From: Triangularia verruculosa
Lineage: Eukaryota > Ascomycota > Sordariomycetes > Sordariales > Podosporaceae
NCBI GenBank assembly: GCA_033296885.1
Contig: MU864062.1
Span: 1-43,982, forward strand
DNA length: 43,982 bases
Direction of reading: 5' to 3'
The notes beneath the pieces were generated by a model. That model was not told where the DNA came from, did not search any database, and saw only the letters and a list, made by a program, of their open reading frames with translations. Below, one piece after another: positions 22,458 through 33,703 of this stretch. The translations under genes and the position numbers were made by a program. Position 1 is the first letter of the stretch. Each line of letters begins with the position of its first letter.

Positions 22458-24045
22458 TTAAAGAGTGACGTCGAGGACCAGGCTGACATCTCGCACGTTA
22501 GGAGTGGCGAGATCTTCGAGGACTGGGATCAAGTCGAGCAATTCGTTATCGTGCGCGTCCGAGAACCAACTGCTAATCGGGACGGCGTGTTGAGGATGGA
22601 AAATGTACGAAGTCGGCGAGTTGTCAATGATGATGGTATCCTTGAGGTCACGGCCAACTTGCGACAAGTCCTTCACGTAGTTACCCTGATGGTTGTAGCA
22701 GCTCTCCCGGAAAAGACGATGGTGAACGACATTGTGAATGTCCAGCTGGTCGAGCAGCGGGTCGCCGTACTGTAACCTAGTTAGCTGCGGCGATTCATGG
22801 TGTCTTACCGGGTCAATCATACCTTGGACACAGAGGCTGTAAAGACAACAACTTCGTAGAGCTCGCCAACCCTCTTCATGAACTGGTCAACCCCCGGTCT
22901 TTTGATTACGTAGACATTATGATAATTGCCCTCGATCTCGACCGGTATCGTGAAGTCGGCTTGATGGAGGATCTGTGGACTGTCAGCCGACTGCCCTCAT
23001 TTATTCGCTTCGCAGAAGATTAGTGTCTTACCTTAAACGAGCTATGGACAAGCGTCTCGTCCAGATCAAGAACAAGGCACTTTCTGCCCTTGTGCTCTGG
23101 TCTCTGAGGAGGGAGGAGCCATCTTTGCTCCTGCTCGGCGGCGAAAACAGCTGGATTCTCTACTGATGAGGATGTGGGTGCGTTCGGGACTGCTGGCACC
23201 GGTCCAGGAGGCGGTGGAGGAACCTTGGAAAACGGCTCGTCCGCATTGTTCGCGGACCCCTGGGTGTTCTGTTGAGCTGGCCTGTCAGCATCAGGTATGG
23301 AGACATCACCTTCTGCATCCTTTTCAGAAGCATTCTCGTAAATCGTCTCGTCTGCGCTTGTCACGCTGTGTGGGGGATCAACAGAGATCGAGGGGTTGCC
23401 GGATCCTGCGCCGACAAGTGTTGTTTGCTTCGACTCGCCGTCGCGATCACCCACGGTAGATTGATCCTGAGTGCTGACACCGGAGATCCGCTTTCCGTTC
23501 TTCTGGGGCTGCAGAGAGGACTGCTGTGCTTGCTGACCCGGCTCCTTCTCAGAAAGCTGCGTCTTGCTCCCAGATGGCTGCTCGCCCGATGGCGTGGCCG
23601 TTCGCCGGCTAGCTGTGGCGGGTCGGGCGGGAATCTTGTCAAGACGATGGGGGGCCTCAGCATCCAGCCCATTGGCGTTGTCCGGCACGCCACAGCAGCC
23701 AAAGATGGCCAAGAACCCACCCTTCTTCTTCTTCACAGAGGGAGCCGCGGGTGAGGTCGGTTCAGATTGTCCCGGAGTCGCTGTCGGTCCTGTTCCCATG
23801 CCTAAACGGTTACTAGATGCGCTTCCATTGCGGTTTTGGCCCAACATACTGCCTTTTGATTCCTTGGAATGTCCGCCGATACTATCTCTGGGGTCGGTAG
23901 CCGTCGGCGATGCTCTTTGAGACGATGACCGTGATGGCACAGGCAAAAGACCCCGACCCTTCTTCCCATCCTCGGCTGATAGCGTGTCCTTCTCCTTGGA
24001 ACTTCCAGGGGCCGCTGGCACCCTCTGTTCGGTGCCCCAAGCCAT
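22458..24045 (-). CDS. psr1: FCP1/Scp-like HAD phosphatase (Psr1/Psr2 family)
   Basis: Three exons on the minus strand: 24045-23032, 22972-22823 and 22769-22458, giving 491 residues. Introns are 59 bases (GTAAGA to CCACAG) and 53 bases (GTATGA, GCTAAC, TTACAG), both phase 0. The catalytic domain fills the C-terminal third. Motif I is DLDETLVHSS, with nucleophile Asp327 and acid/base Asp329. Then follow VIKRPGVDQFMKRV, VVVFTAS, YGDPLLDQLD, the loop LFRESCYNHQGNYVKDLSQVGRDL, and IIDNSPTSY. The first 310 residues are disordered and Ser/Pro-rich, but contain KKKKGGFLAIFGCCG with a Cys pair at 117-118, likely a palmitoylated membrane anchor. Yeast Psr1 and Psr2 are plasma-membrane phosphatases in sodium and general stress responses. 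Substrate here is unknown. A Nem1-like role is less likely because no transmembrane spans are seen. Confidence 0.9.
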
Positions 24046-27000
24046 GCTGACGTATAAAATATATGAGGGCGAATTAGAATCTATCCGTTGTAGTAAGTTA
24101 GCATTGACTGGTCAATCAATCACGGCTGCGAAAGGACCGTGCAAGGTAGCTCTGGGTTTTTGGAGCGCGATGGCGTGTGTTGGGCACTTGTCATCCAGAG
24201 CCTCCCGTGCTGGGCTGGTCAATTCGACCTTGTTGACTTGCCACACCCATCACCGCACAGCCGCCCAGAGCCAAAAAGGCCCCCCCGAACGCGGTCGCAT
24301 ATCATCACCCACCTTTGAGAATTAAAGATCAGATCCAAGAAAAGCTCGGCGCGACCCAGCCCCTATCTCAACGGAGTGTGGCCCTTCAAGGCCGCTTCAC
24401 TCGTCCCGAACCACCTTGTCCGAACTGTCGAAGAAGCCGTGGCTGCGAATCGAGCACGCGAAGCTCTTTGGTGAAGAAATATCGGTATGAAGAGGAAGAA
24501 GAAAGTCGCGAGAAGGACGATGCGAACCGTGATGTGACGGTCGGTGCAGACGGGAAATTGGCGCGCAGACAAGGCCGATCGGGTAAGGGACCGAGCACAC
24601 GACTGGGCGTGTCTTGTCGAGCGAAGGAACTGGCAGCTCGAGGCAAAGGGGACGAAGGATGCGAGGGAACTCGAGGACCAAAAAGGAACCTGAGGATTGA
24701 AGAATCGCACACCGGTGACCAAACAATGGCCTGGGAATGGTTGAAGGGGGAAAAAAGAAGACGGGCGTATCAGCGGCTGAGGAGGGACGTGGTGGACAAG
24801 CGAGATGATGGAGTTTAAAGGTGATGGGTCTTGCTCTGGGATGGCTTGAGTGCAGCGCAGCAGAGAGCGATGGAGGACAAGACAGGATTAGCGGATTGCC
24901 CCCAGGGAAAATTACCCAGCCCAGGCCAGTAACTCTGCAGCTACGTGGTGCGCAGAGCGTGCTATTACCGCGAGATAGTGCCTGCCGCGGCGCGTAAAGC
25001 AAATAGCAGCTATTTGTATGGTTTCAAGGCGTCTGGGCAGTCGGTCCGCTAACACGTCTCATCGCGGCCCAGCAGCTGCCAGGTACTTTTACCCAATCGA
25101 TACCTCTGTTTAGTTTAGATCCGTCCCAGACCCGCCGCCCGCAGAAGTCAACTCTGGGCAAAGTGGGTGCTCGAGATGGGAGGATTGTGTGGTGTTTGCT
25201 GGGCTGGCTCTCATTCATCAGTTTTGGTTGGCGATTCCCGCTGCTGTGTCGTTGCAGAAATGCAACTTCACTTCTGGAGATGTGCGAACCAAAGAAAGGG
25301 AATTGATGAAGGAGCAGGCATCCAGCATATTCTTATTGCTCTCCCACATGGCTTCTCAAGCACCGTCAATGCAACTGGCAGCCCAAGCTGCAGACCGCCG
25401 GCACTCAACAGCATGTCGCTATGGTCAATTTTATACGTCAAGGGCTCCACGGCATCGTGGGCCCCCCTCTGCCCCTTTCCATTCCAAGCCTTTTCCTGGT
25501 GAGACTTCATTCAACGCCATTCACTGGACTCTGGGGAGTTACGGGAGTGTGTCTGTTCAAGCAGGCCAGACTGAGGGAAATCAGTAAAGAGGCGAACACG
25601 CAGCCACCTGGCAGAGCGCGTCGTTTTATTGCCAGGGCTGAGCTTGATTGGGGCCTGCGTTGCCATTTGTCGCAACGCTCTGTGGCTGCATGAGAGCCCA
25701 GTCGCCCAATTGCCCAATTGTCCAGTGTCAGAACTTCTGGATGCATGCATTCTCTCCACAGTCGAACTGGAGTCTGCAGGCAACCCCCCGCAAGACATCG
25801 ACTGCTCCGTCTTGCCCGTCATGGCGTGCAAGCGGTCCGCATCACTTCGGCCGGGGATTGCTAGGGAGGAGCTGCATCCGCTCAAGACCGGTCCTCGGCA
25901 GGGGATGCTAGAGCACATTGGGCTGTCGAAGCATGCCGTGGGCCCAGCCCGTTATGATTGGCCACGTTACCGCCCGGGACGGTGACGGACGAGCACCAGA
26001 AGAACATCCAGACAGCCAGTCACCTTCTGCTTCGTCGTTGTTGTATTGGGGTACTGGGGTTTCGCGGAGCCTCTTGTTTCTGAATTGTCAGTCATGGATG
26101 TCTGGTCCCTGACTGCCGGGTCGAGCAGAAAGAGAGGTCGGACCCGGATCATGGAGAGGCCGCCTCACGGGCCTGCCCCGCACCACAGCTTCTGGTTTAT
26201 CTGCAACGGATTGGCGAACCGGATGGGAGCTGGCGTGCCATCCCGTACTGGTGCCCGAGACCTGCTGTACGTCTCCCGGGAGCCTTGGATAGGGAGAGCT
26301 ACCAAGCCCATGTGAAGATGTAAAAAATCTATCCGTTTCAGATCGAATCTGTCGGGCAGCTTGCTCCACATCGATGCCGTGTAGAGAATACCCACCATGG
26401 TCCCAAAGCAGTTCTGATTTCGCTCCCAGTGTAGATTTAGAATGTAGATCAATTGGAAGTATCCGTTCCTGAATTGTCGACTTGTCGATTGGTGAAAACG
26501 GCGTGCGTGGCGACAGGCTTCTCCAGAAATTCAAAAGTCTTGGAAAAGGAGCCACGATCTTGATGCACGGTGCGAACTGTGGGTAAGCGCCCCGCCCTTT
26601 TCAGCGATGACTGCGGGGAAAACCCACTGGATTGGGCAGGTCCCAGGTCTTGGACCCCCCAACCAGCACGCCTGGGGGCGCGCCTGACCAGGAACAGTGG
26701 CTTGTTCTCTGGGGGCGATGACGTTGAACAGGGCATGCTGTGGCTGGAGCAGCGACCACCTCGGGATGTTCACATGCCATTCTTTATGTTCGAACAACAA
26801 CCTAGCCATAACCGAGTGAACGAGATCCACGACGTCCAAATTCTAAGCGATCCTCTTCAACACAACTCTTCCTAACCCAATGTTTACTCGGGGACCGACG
26901 CACCTCGACTGCCCGACATCAAACACAAGCGTCTCTTTTACGGTTTAAACCAAAGCCGCGCCCGCCGCCGTTTTGTCTTCAAAACTCTACGGCACTCGGT

Positions 27001-27201
27001 TTCCGACTCCTTAACAACTTGCTACAACACACCGCTTTTCGTTTTGCTTTCGTGATAAACAAACAACAGCACGATTATACATAAGAGCCCGAATGGAATA
27101 GAGCGCTTGAGCCCCGAGGCTCGGGAGGAACAACAGAACTACACCCCCCTTTCCGGTTCTCGTCGCGTGCAACCTGCACCTCGACGACGACAACGACGGC
27201 C
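24046..27201. other. Long divergent intergenic region between psr1 and the peroxisomal ABC transporter
   Basis: 3.2 kb, unusually long for this window. The part next to psr1 (about 24300-24900) is strongly pyrimidine-rich on the psr1 strand, as in a long 5' leader. The remainder has ordinary GC and many frames of up to 200 codons on both strands, none with a recognisable domain or a consistent start. Three CCGAGG/CCTCGG hexamers lie between 25893 and 27119. No tRNA or repeat family was recognised. A non-coding transcript or an unrecognised gene cannot be excluded. Confidence 0.45.
27113..27125. promoter_or_regulatory. CCGAGG palindrome upstream of the peroxisomal transporter (FarA/FarB-like site)
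   Basis: CCCGAG-G-CTCGGG is a perfect 6+6 inverted repeat 77 bases before the ATG at 27202. It contains CCGAGG, the core bound by the fatty-acid regulators FarA and FarB in Aspergillus. Other copies of the hexamer (as CCTCGG) lie at 26759-26764 and 25893-25898. The link to fatty-acid induction is inferred from the site and from the gene's function. Confidence 0.4.
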
Positions 27202-29837
27202 ATGGCAGTCCAGTCAACCCTCCGGCACTCGGCTGCTGAGGAGGCCATTGCCGCCTTTGTTGAAAAGTACAGCGAACTGATTCGCACAAAGCTGCGCAAC
27301 ACCTCCAAAACCACGCGCCTGTTATGCACCCTCGCTCTCGCCACCTCTATCATCCTCGCTGGCGAGGGCACCCGTCGGAAATGGAAGCGCAAACGTGAGG
27401 AGCGCGAAACAGGGAGGAAACTCGTGCGCAAAAACTCTTGGCTTCACAACAAGGACGGCTCTCGCACCATCTATGTCCCCTATAAGGATGGCACCTCCAA
27501 GGTCGTTATTTCCAGCACCAAACCACTCACCTTCGAAGCCCACCGCAGACTCTTTCTCAACCCACCGCGGGTATCAGGTCTAGGGGAGGGCCATGTCCCG
27601 GCAGCTCAAACTAAACCCGGTCTCAACCTTGCCTTCCTTCACCAGTTCCTCAGTCTTATGAGCATTATGATTCCCCGCTGGACAAGCAAAGAGGCTGGTC
27701 TGCTCGTCAGTCACGGTGTCTTCCTCATGCTGCGCACCTATCTATCGTTAGTAGTCGCCCGTCTAGATGGTGAGATTGTCCGCGATCTAGTGGCAGGCAA
27801 CGGGAAAGCTTTCCTTTTGGGTCTGGCCAAGTGGTGTGGTCTCGGTGGCTTTGCTTCATACACAAACGCTATGATCAAATACCTCGAATCCAAGGTCTCG
27901 ATTGCCTTCCGCACTCGTCTGACCCGGTACATCCACGATTTGTACCTGAACGACAACCTGAATTATTACAAACTCCACAACCTCGACGGCGGTGTCGGTC
28001 AAGGAGCAGACCAGTTCATCACCCAGGATCTTACACAATTCTGCGCCGCCGCCGCTAACCTTTACTCATCTCTTGGAAAGCCGTTTGTGGATATCTGCGT
28101 ATTCAACTACCAGCTCTACCGCTCTCTCGGCCCGTTGGCTTTGACAGGGTTGCTGAGCAATTACTTCCTCACTGCGTCCATCCTCAGAAAACTCTCCCCT
28201 CCGTTTGGAAAGCTGAAGGCCGTCGAAGGCAGAAAGGAGGGTGACTTCAGAAGCCTGCACGCGAGGTTGATCGCCAACGCGGAAGAGGTTGCGTTTTACG
28301 GAGGTGCCGAGATGGAGAAGACGTTCCTGAACAAGGAATTCAAGAGTTTGAAGAACTGGATGGAGGGGATTTACATGCTCAAGATCCGGTACAACATCCT
28401 GGAGGATTTCATTCTCAAGTACAGCTGGAGTGCCTATGGGTATCTCTTGTCTTCGCTGCCGGTCTTCCTTCCTGCGTGGGGTGGTATGGGTGGTGCGACG
28501 GAGCAATCGGGAGCCACGGGGATGAAGGGCGGGAGAGAGAGGGAAAGGATGAAGGATTTTATCACGAACAAGAGGCTGATGTTGAGTTTGGCTGATGCCG
28601 GCGGGAGGATGATGTACTCGATCAAGGACCTGAGCGAGTTGGCTGGGTACACGAGCAGAGTGTATACGTTGATTTCGACGCTTCACAGGGCGCATGCGAA
28701 TGCGTATTACGTAAGGGGGAGAGAGAATGAGCTGTACTCGTTGAGTGATGTGCAGGGAACGATTCAGAAGGGGTTTGATGGAGTGAGGTTGGAGAATGTG
28801 CCCATTGTTGCGCCTGGGTTGTGGCCACAGGGTGGTGAGGAGTTGCTGGAGAGTCTGAGCTTGATTGTTAGACGGGGTGATCATCTTCTCATCTCGGGAC
28901 CTAACGGTGTCGGCAAGTCTGCTATCGCGAGAGTGATTGCTGGGTTGTGGCCGGTGTACCGTGGTCTTGTCTCCCGCCCAAAGAACAATGGTGAGGATGG
29001 GATCATGTTTTTGCCTCAGAGACCGTATCTTAGTATTGGTACCCTGAGGGATCAGGTGATTTATCCGGACGGAGAGGCGGATATGAGAGAGAAGAGGAAG
29101 AATGAGTATGATTTGAAGAAGGCGCTGGAGCAGGCGAAGCTGGGGTATTTGCCGGATAGGGAGGGAGGTTGGGATACGAGGAAGGAGTGGAAGGATGTGT
29201 TGAGCGGGGGGGAGAAGCAGAGGTTGGCGATTGCGAGGCTGCTGTACCATGAGCCGCAGTATGCGTTTATCGATGAGGGGACGAGCGCGGTGAGCAGTGA
29301 TGTGGAGGGGTTGTTGTATGAGACTTGTAAGGAGAAGGGGATTAGTAAGTCCATCACCACCGCCATGTCTTTTCCTCTGAGCGAAAACTAACATTTGTTG
29401 CTTTAGCACTGATCACCATCTCCACCCGCGCCTCTCTTAAGAAATACCACACCTACAACCTCGTCCTCGGCCTCGGCGAGCGTGGTGACGAGTGGGAGGT
29501 CCAGCGGATCGGCACGGAGCGTGAGAAGATGGCTGTGGAGAAGGAGCTGCATGATTTGAGGGAGAGGCTGGCTCAGGTTGACGAGTGGAAGAAGAGGCGG
29601 GAGGAGATTGAGAAGGAGTTGAATAAGGTGTGGGTTGGGGGGGAGGACGAGGAGTTGGCCGCGCCGGCTTATGTGGAGAAGCAGGAGGAGAAGGGCCAGG
29701 AGACGGAGGCGGAGGAGACGCAGGACGAGTACCAGGAGGCGCAGAGCAGGGTTATGAGTGATGATGATGATGACGGGGATGAGACGGAGACGGAGGAGCA
29801 GAAGACGGGCACGGAGGGGTCGGGGATTGTGGTTTAA
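27202..29837 (+). CDS. pxa1: Peroxisomal long-chain fatty-acyl ABC half-transporter (ABCD/ALD family, Pxa1-like)
   Basis: Two exons, 27202-29344 and 29407-29837, across a 62-base intron (GTAAGT to CTTTAG). The junction makes KEKGITLITISTRASLKKYH, the expected H-loop region, with Arg where many relatives have His. The product is 857 residues. It is a half-transporter with an N-terminal membrane domain that includes the peroxisomal EAA-like motif NAEEVAFYGG (from residue 359), then one nucleotide-binding domain: Walker A GPNGVGKS (566-573), Q-loop LPQRPY, signature LSGGEKQR (667-674) and Walker B YAFIDEGTSA (687-696). The tail has a predicted coiled coil (VEKELHDLRERLAQVDEW) and a long acidic end. 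Such proteins import activated long-chain fatty acids into peroxisomes as a Pxa1-Pxa2 heterodimer. The length and coiled tail favour Pxa1 over Pxa2, but I could not settle which paralogue this is. Confidence 0.9.
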
Positions 29838-32800
29838 TTAGAGGGGGGGAAAGGGGTGAGGGTAAGATAGATTGGTGGCTCGCGAGGGTTATAGTGTAGG
29901 GATGGGGCTTTTGTTGATTGTGTAGGTGGTGAGATAGTTTTCCGGAAGAAAGAGTGTCTTGGATATGTACGAAAGGAATGAATGATGTTTTTTTGTGGGA
30001 CTGGATTTTTTTATTTGTGTGGTTGAGTTAGGAGACACTACCCGCTGTACTGGACAAGTCGTAAGACTACTAGACAGGATATAACAGGCCCTAGAAGACG
30101 GTGAAGAGTTATATATTCCATTGAGAGACGGTGGAAGGTTTACACTGTCCTAAGACCTGTCGAGTTCTTCAGGTTTGTTAACCATTACTTGATGCTTCTA
30201 CTAGGTCAGGGTATTCAAGGTTCATCAGTAGTTGTTGGAGTGAACTATCGTTGGTTAGAAATCAATAGGGGCTTTGGAGAGCGTATTGCCAGGTTCTTTT
30301 TCTTTGTGCGTGAATGATGAGATAGTAACAGACTGCTTGGATCGAGGGAGCATGGGAACTTTGAAAGGATATCTAGCAAGTGCCCTAAAACACATTTGCA
30401 TTAGATTTGTCTTGTTTTTCTTGGTCTGATGGCAGTACGGGGTGTGAAAAATAGGTACTCTCTGGGTGGCATAAGGTCAGTTTGGTGTTATAAGTACAGA
30501 GGGGTCTTTGTAGGTAGGTAGGTAGTGTTTGAACGGAAGAGTAATGTTTCATTTTAGGTTGGAGTGCGATTATATCTATTTGTTTGTGACCCAGTTGAGG
30601 TGGCTCATTGTATACTTCTGGGCTCGCCTTTCTGGGAGGAATCTCAACAGCTTCTCACTGGGTATCGTTTTTACTGACTTCTCACACCGCATGAACAGCT
30701 ACAGGCACGGCTATCACCGGCACTGTTTGAAAGCTCAGTTCGAGAGGTATTTCTACCTTCTCGTATCGAGTCTCTGTAACGTGTGAACTGTCAAATACTA
30801 ACTGACGCCTCTTTCCAACTTAGCCCCTTGATGACCTATCACGCGGTCTCTTTCTAGAAACGTGACAGACACACCATCATCTATTTGACGTAACCGTGCA
30901 TCGGGGATTCACCCGCTCGCTCTGGCTTTTCTGCAGGTGATCTTAGGTACCCTTATTCGCTTCTTGCTTCTGCCCTACCTGGCCGTTTTCTTGGCCTGTC
31001 TCTTGTCTTTCTCTGAGACAATAGTGAAAGCAGACAGAAGGAGGGTACGAAAGGCTGTCGTGGAACTACCAAAGGGTCAAATAAGGCTGTATGTGGGTGT
31101 ATTTATCCGGGACCTTTTGAAGAACAAGAAGGGACCTGTTGCAGGAATAGGGGGAATACCAGGCACCATGAGCTGGAAGGGTGTTTCGTCATATGGCAGC
31201 TTTGAGGGCCTTGTATGTGCCTGGGCAGAGAGGCACGCCGTGGACAAAATAATTGGTACTGCAAGCTAGGATCACACCTTAAATATAGTAGAAAAGGCCT
31301 ATTAAGTATCTTCTTTGGGCTTATTACTATTTTTTAAAGTATTCTTAATATCTTCCAAGGCCTATCAACTATCTTTTGAGGCCTATCAACCATCTTTTGA
31401 AGCCTATCAACTATCTTTCAATACTGTATTCCCCCTTTGCAGTGCCAGTTTTTTTGTCCAGGACGTGAGAGGTTGGAAGATATGTGTGCTCGGCTCCATA
31501 TGCCGAATCCAGTGGCGAGATTCTGACCAGTGAGAATCAACAGTTGACGTACGAGTTGGTGGCAGGGCTAACGCGAAGTGCGAGGTGTGAGTTGCGCTGC
31601 ATGCCCCACTGGTTCAACAGATCAGGGGAATGGCCAAGGAAGAAAGCGGCCACGCGGGAAGATCGTTGGTTGTCCCTTCCGCAAAGACGGGCCTACATTG
31701 CGAATCTTAGTGTAGGGCCAAGGGTCCAAGGTCGTCATCACAAGGAAATATGGGATGTTTCTTCCTGAAAGCCAAAATCAACGAGTGTCCGGACGAGAGA
31801 TTCTTGTCTCATCATGGGCCGGCAAAACCAAGCTGAGTGGTTTACCGTTCAAATGTCTTCCCGGGCGAGTGATTCCGTCTCCCGTGCCGTCGAGGAAAGG
31901 ACGGGTAAACTCGAGGCAGACAAGCGAACTGTCTGGAAGGCCACAATGTCTTAGATCGTTTACCCCACACTTCCGCTCTCCTGGTTCGCCGTCGCTCCCG
32001 TTCTGTACGCGATTGTCAGCGTGGCATCCTTGGCCTTAAAACCCACCGAATATTATGTGACGAATCGTAATCAAGCAAGGGCCTCGATTCCGTCCCACTG
32101 GAGCCAGAGCCTGGGAAGCTTCAGGCGCTTCGAGTTGCATACGGTCCATGTATATTGCAACCACACCATTGGGCATGTAACATCTGAAGAAGAAGGTGTG
32201 GAAGCTAGGAAGGGGCACAACCCTTCGACCGTCTTTTTGTCGCTGGATCATGGTCATGCGTCCATAGCTGCCCGGTGAGCTTGAGTTGCTTAGTTGTTGC
32301 ACAGATCACTCGGCTTACGACAACGAGGGCAGCCACAAAGCTTGTTGTAGACTGATATGTGAGTCTTCTGGCTCCCGAGTGTATAGGTGAGTGGTGCCTT
32401 AAGAAGCATGGAATACCTCAAAAGCAGGATTAGCGATGGACTGTGGCAAACCTCAGTTTATCCACTAGGGCGGGCACTAGGACAACGGCAGTCAAGACGT
32501 GTAGCTCCATCCAAGTTAGTTGCTAGAATTGGCGGACGTCAAGACTTTTAAAAACCGTTGACGAACCCCAGAGATGCCGGGACTCGGAAGTCTTGACAAC
32601 CTGGAAGACAACGGAAACAGGAAGACAGCTGGACTCGGCTACCACTCAACAGACTACCGAGGTGCAGATGGTGCATTGCTTCGGCGCTCCCTTCGATTTT
32701 GCCGAGTTCTCTTGCCAAAGATTGTCGTATGAAGAAACGAGAGGTGCCATGCGCGGCCCCCAAAGGTGCGCTCATGACATGACCCAACAATTCCGTGCGT

Positions 32801-33703
32801 GTGGTGTGAGAGAGAGGAAGGCGTTGAGAGGTGGGAAATGTATTAGCTGCCCTGTGTGGAGAGAGACTTCGCTGAGAGTGAGGGGAGTCCCGGTCGTGGA
32901 GGGGCTCCATGGTGGCCCCACCCCCGCTGAGCCCTCAACTATTCTGGAATCGAGCCGGATCCTCTGGGTCGCAGTCGGGTACTTGGCAATAATCCCACTG
33001 TGGTTCAAACTATGTACATACAGGAACCTGTCCATCCAGGCTGAGCTGCATGTCCAAGGCCGCCTCAACGTCCATTGCTCCTTTTTCCAAGATTCCCTTT
33101 GCCGCAGCTGCTGGCTTCTGCCCACACCTCGTCCGGACCTTCGACCGTCGGATGTCTCTGCTGAACTGCTCAGCCCGTCTTTGGACCAACTGCCATTCAT
33201 CCGTATCGATAAGCTAATTCGCCCATGGGTCGCAACGCCGAGAGCTTACCTTGTTGATTGCATCAAGCATCAAGCACCTTGATCCCAAGTATCGCTGTCC
33301 AAGTATCCACCCTAGACCTACCCGAGACGCGAGAGACCACCGAGCACACCGAATACCGCATACCGCATACCGTGTTCCGCATCTTCAGATCACACGAGCG
33401 ACGACGCGCCGGGGGATTGACCCGATCCTGCGACTCCAAAGCCATTGCGCTACCCTTACGCGCATACGCCATCCGCATTCCGAGCGTTCCTGTCGAGCAC
33501 TGCTCGGGCCCGTGTATAGCTATTGTTCCGGTCTTTCTTGTCGATTTGGCGAATGATCTGGATATCGGGCTCTTTGGCATATCCTTCTGATCCTGTTACC
33601 TGCCTCGTCCACGAGTCGACGGCTCTGCGGCGGTCCAACAACGACCGACCCTCCCCGCCTGATAAGTGACGCGCCGCCGGGTTAGCTTTATTCGGCGCTC
33701 ACA
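29838..33703. other. Intergenic region between pxa1 and creB
   Basis: 3.9 kb with no supported gene. It includes GTAGG repeats (30509-30524), a TA-richer patch with a 21-22 base tandem repeat (31290-31420), a 10-base inverted repeat (32538-32597) and a short ATACCGC tandem (33354-33370). Frames of 229 codons (plus, 32593-33282) and 110 codons (plus, 30937-31269, no ATG) show no known domains. The TA-rich patch may be a small remnant of a mutated repeat. Confidence 0.45.
31357..31420 (+). repeat. Three-copy tandem repeat of a 21-22 base unit
   Basis: The unit AGGCCTATCAACTATCTTTTG occurs three times in a row with small changes, and a more diverged copy lies at about 31293-31316. The plus-strand translation reads repeated EAYQ(L/P)SF, but the surrounding frame is only 72 codons, so this is probably a minisatellite rather than coding. 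Confidence 0.75.

Noticed and set aside
24315..24818. 167-codon plus-strand frame and overlapping 201-codon minus-strand frame upstream of psr1
   Set aside because: Both come from the purine/pyrimidine-skewed leader of psr1 and contain no known domain.
28066..29409. 447-codon open frame antisense to the peroxisomal transporter
   Set aside because: It overlaps Walker A, signature and Walker B coding on the other strand, and reads as Gln/His/Arg/Leu-rich composition shadow.
32593..33282. 229-codon plus-strand frame in the pxa1-creB spacer
   Set aside because: No recognisable domain, Cys/Arg-rich mixed composition and overlapping antisense frames. It remains possible as an orphan but I cannot support it.
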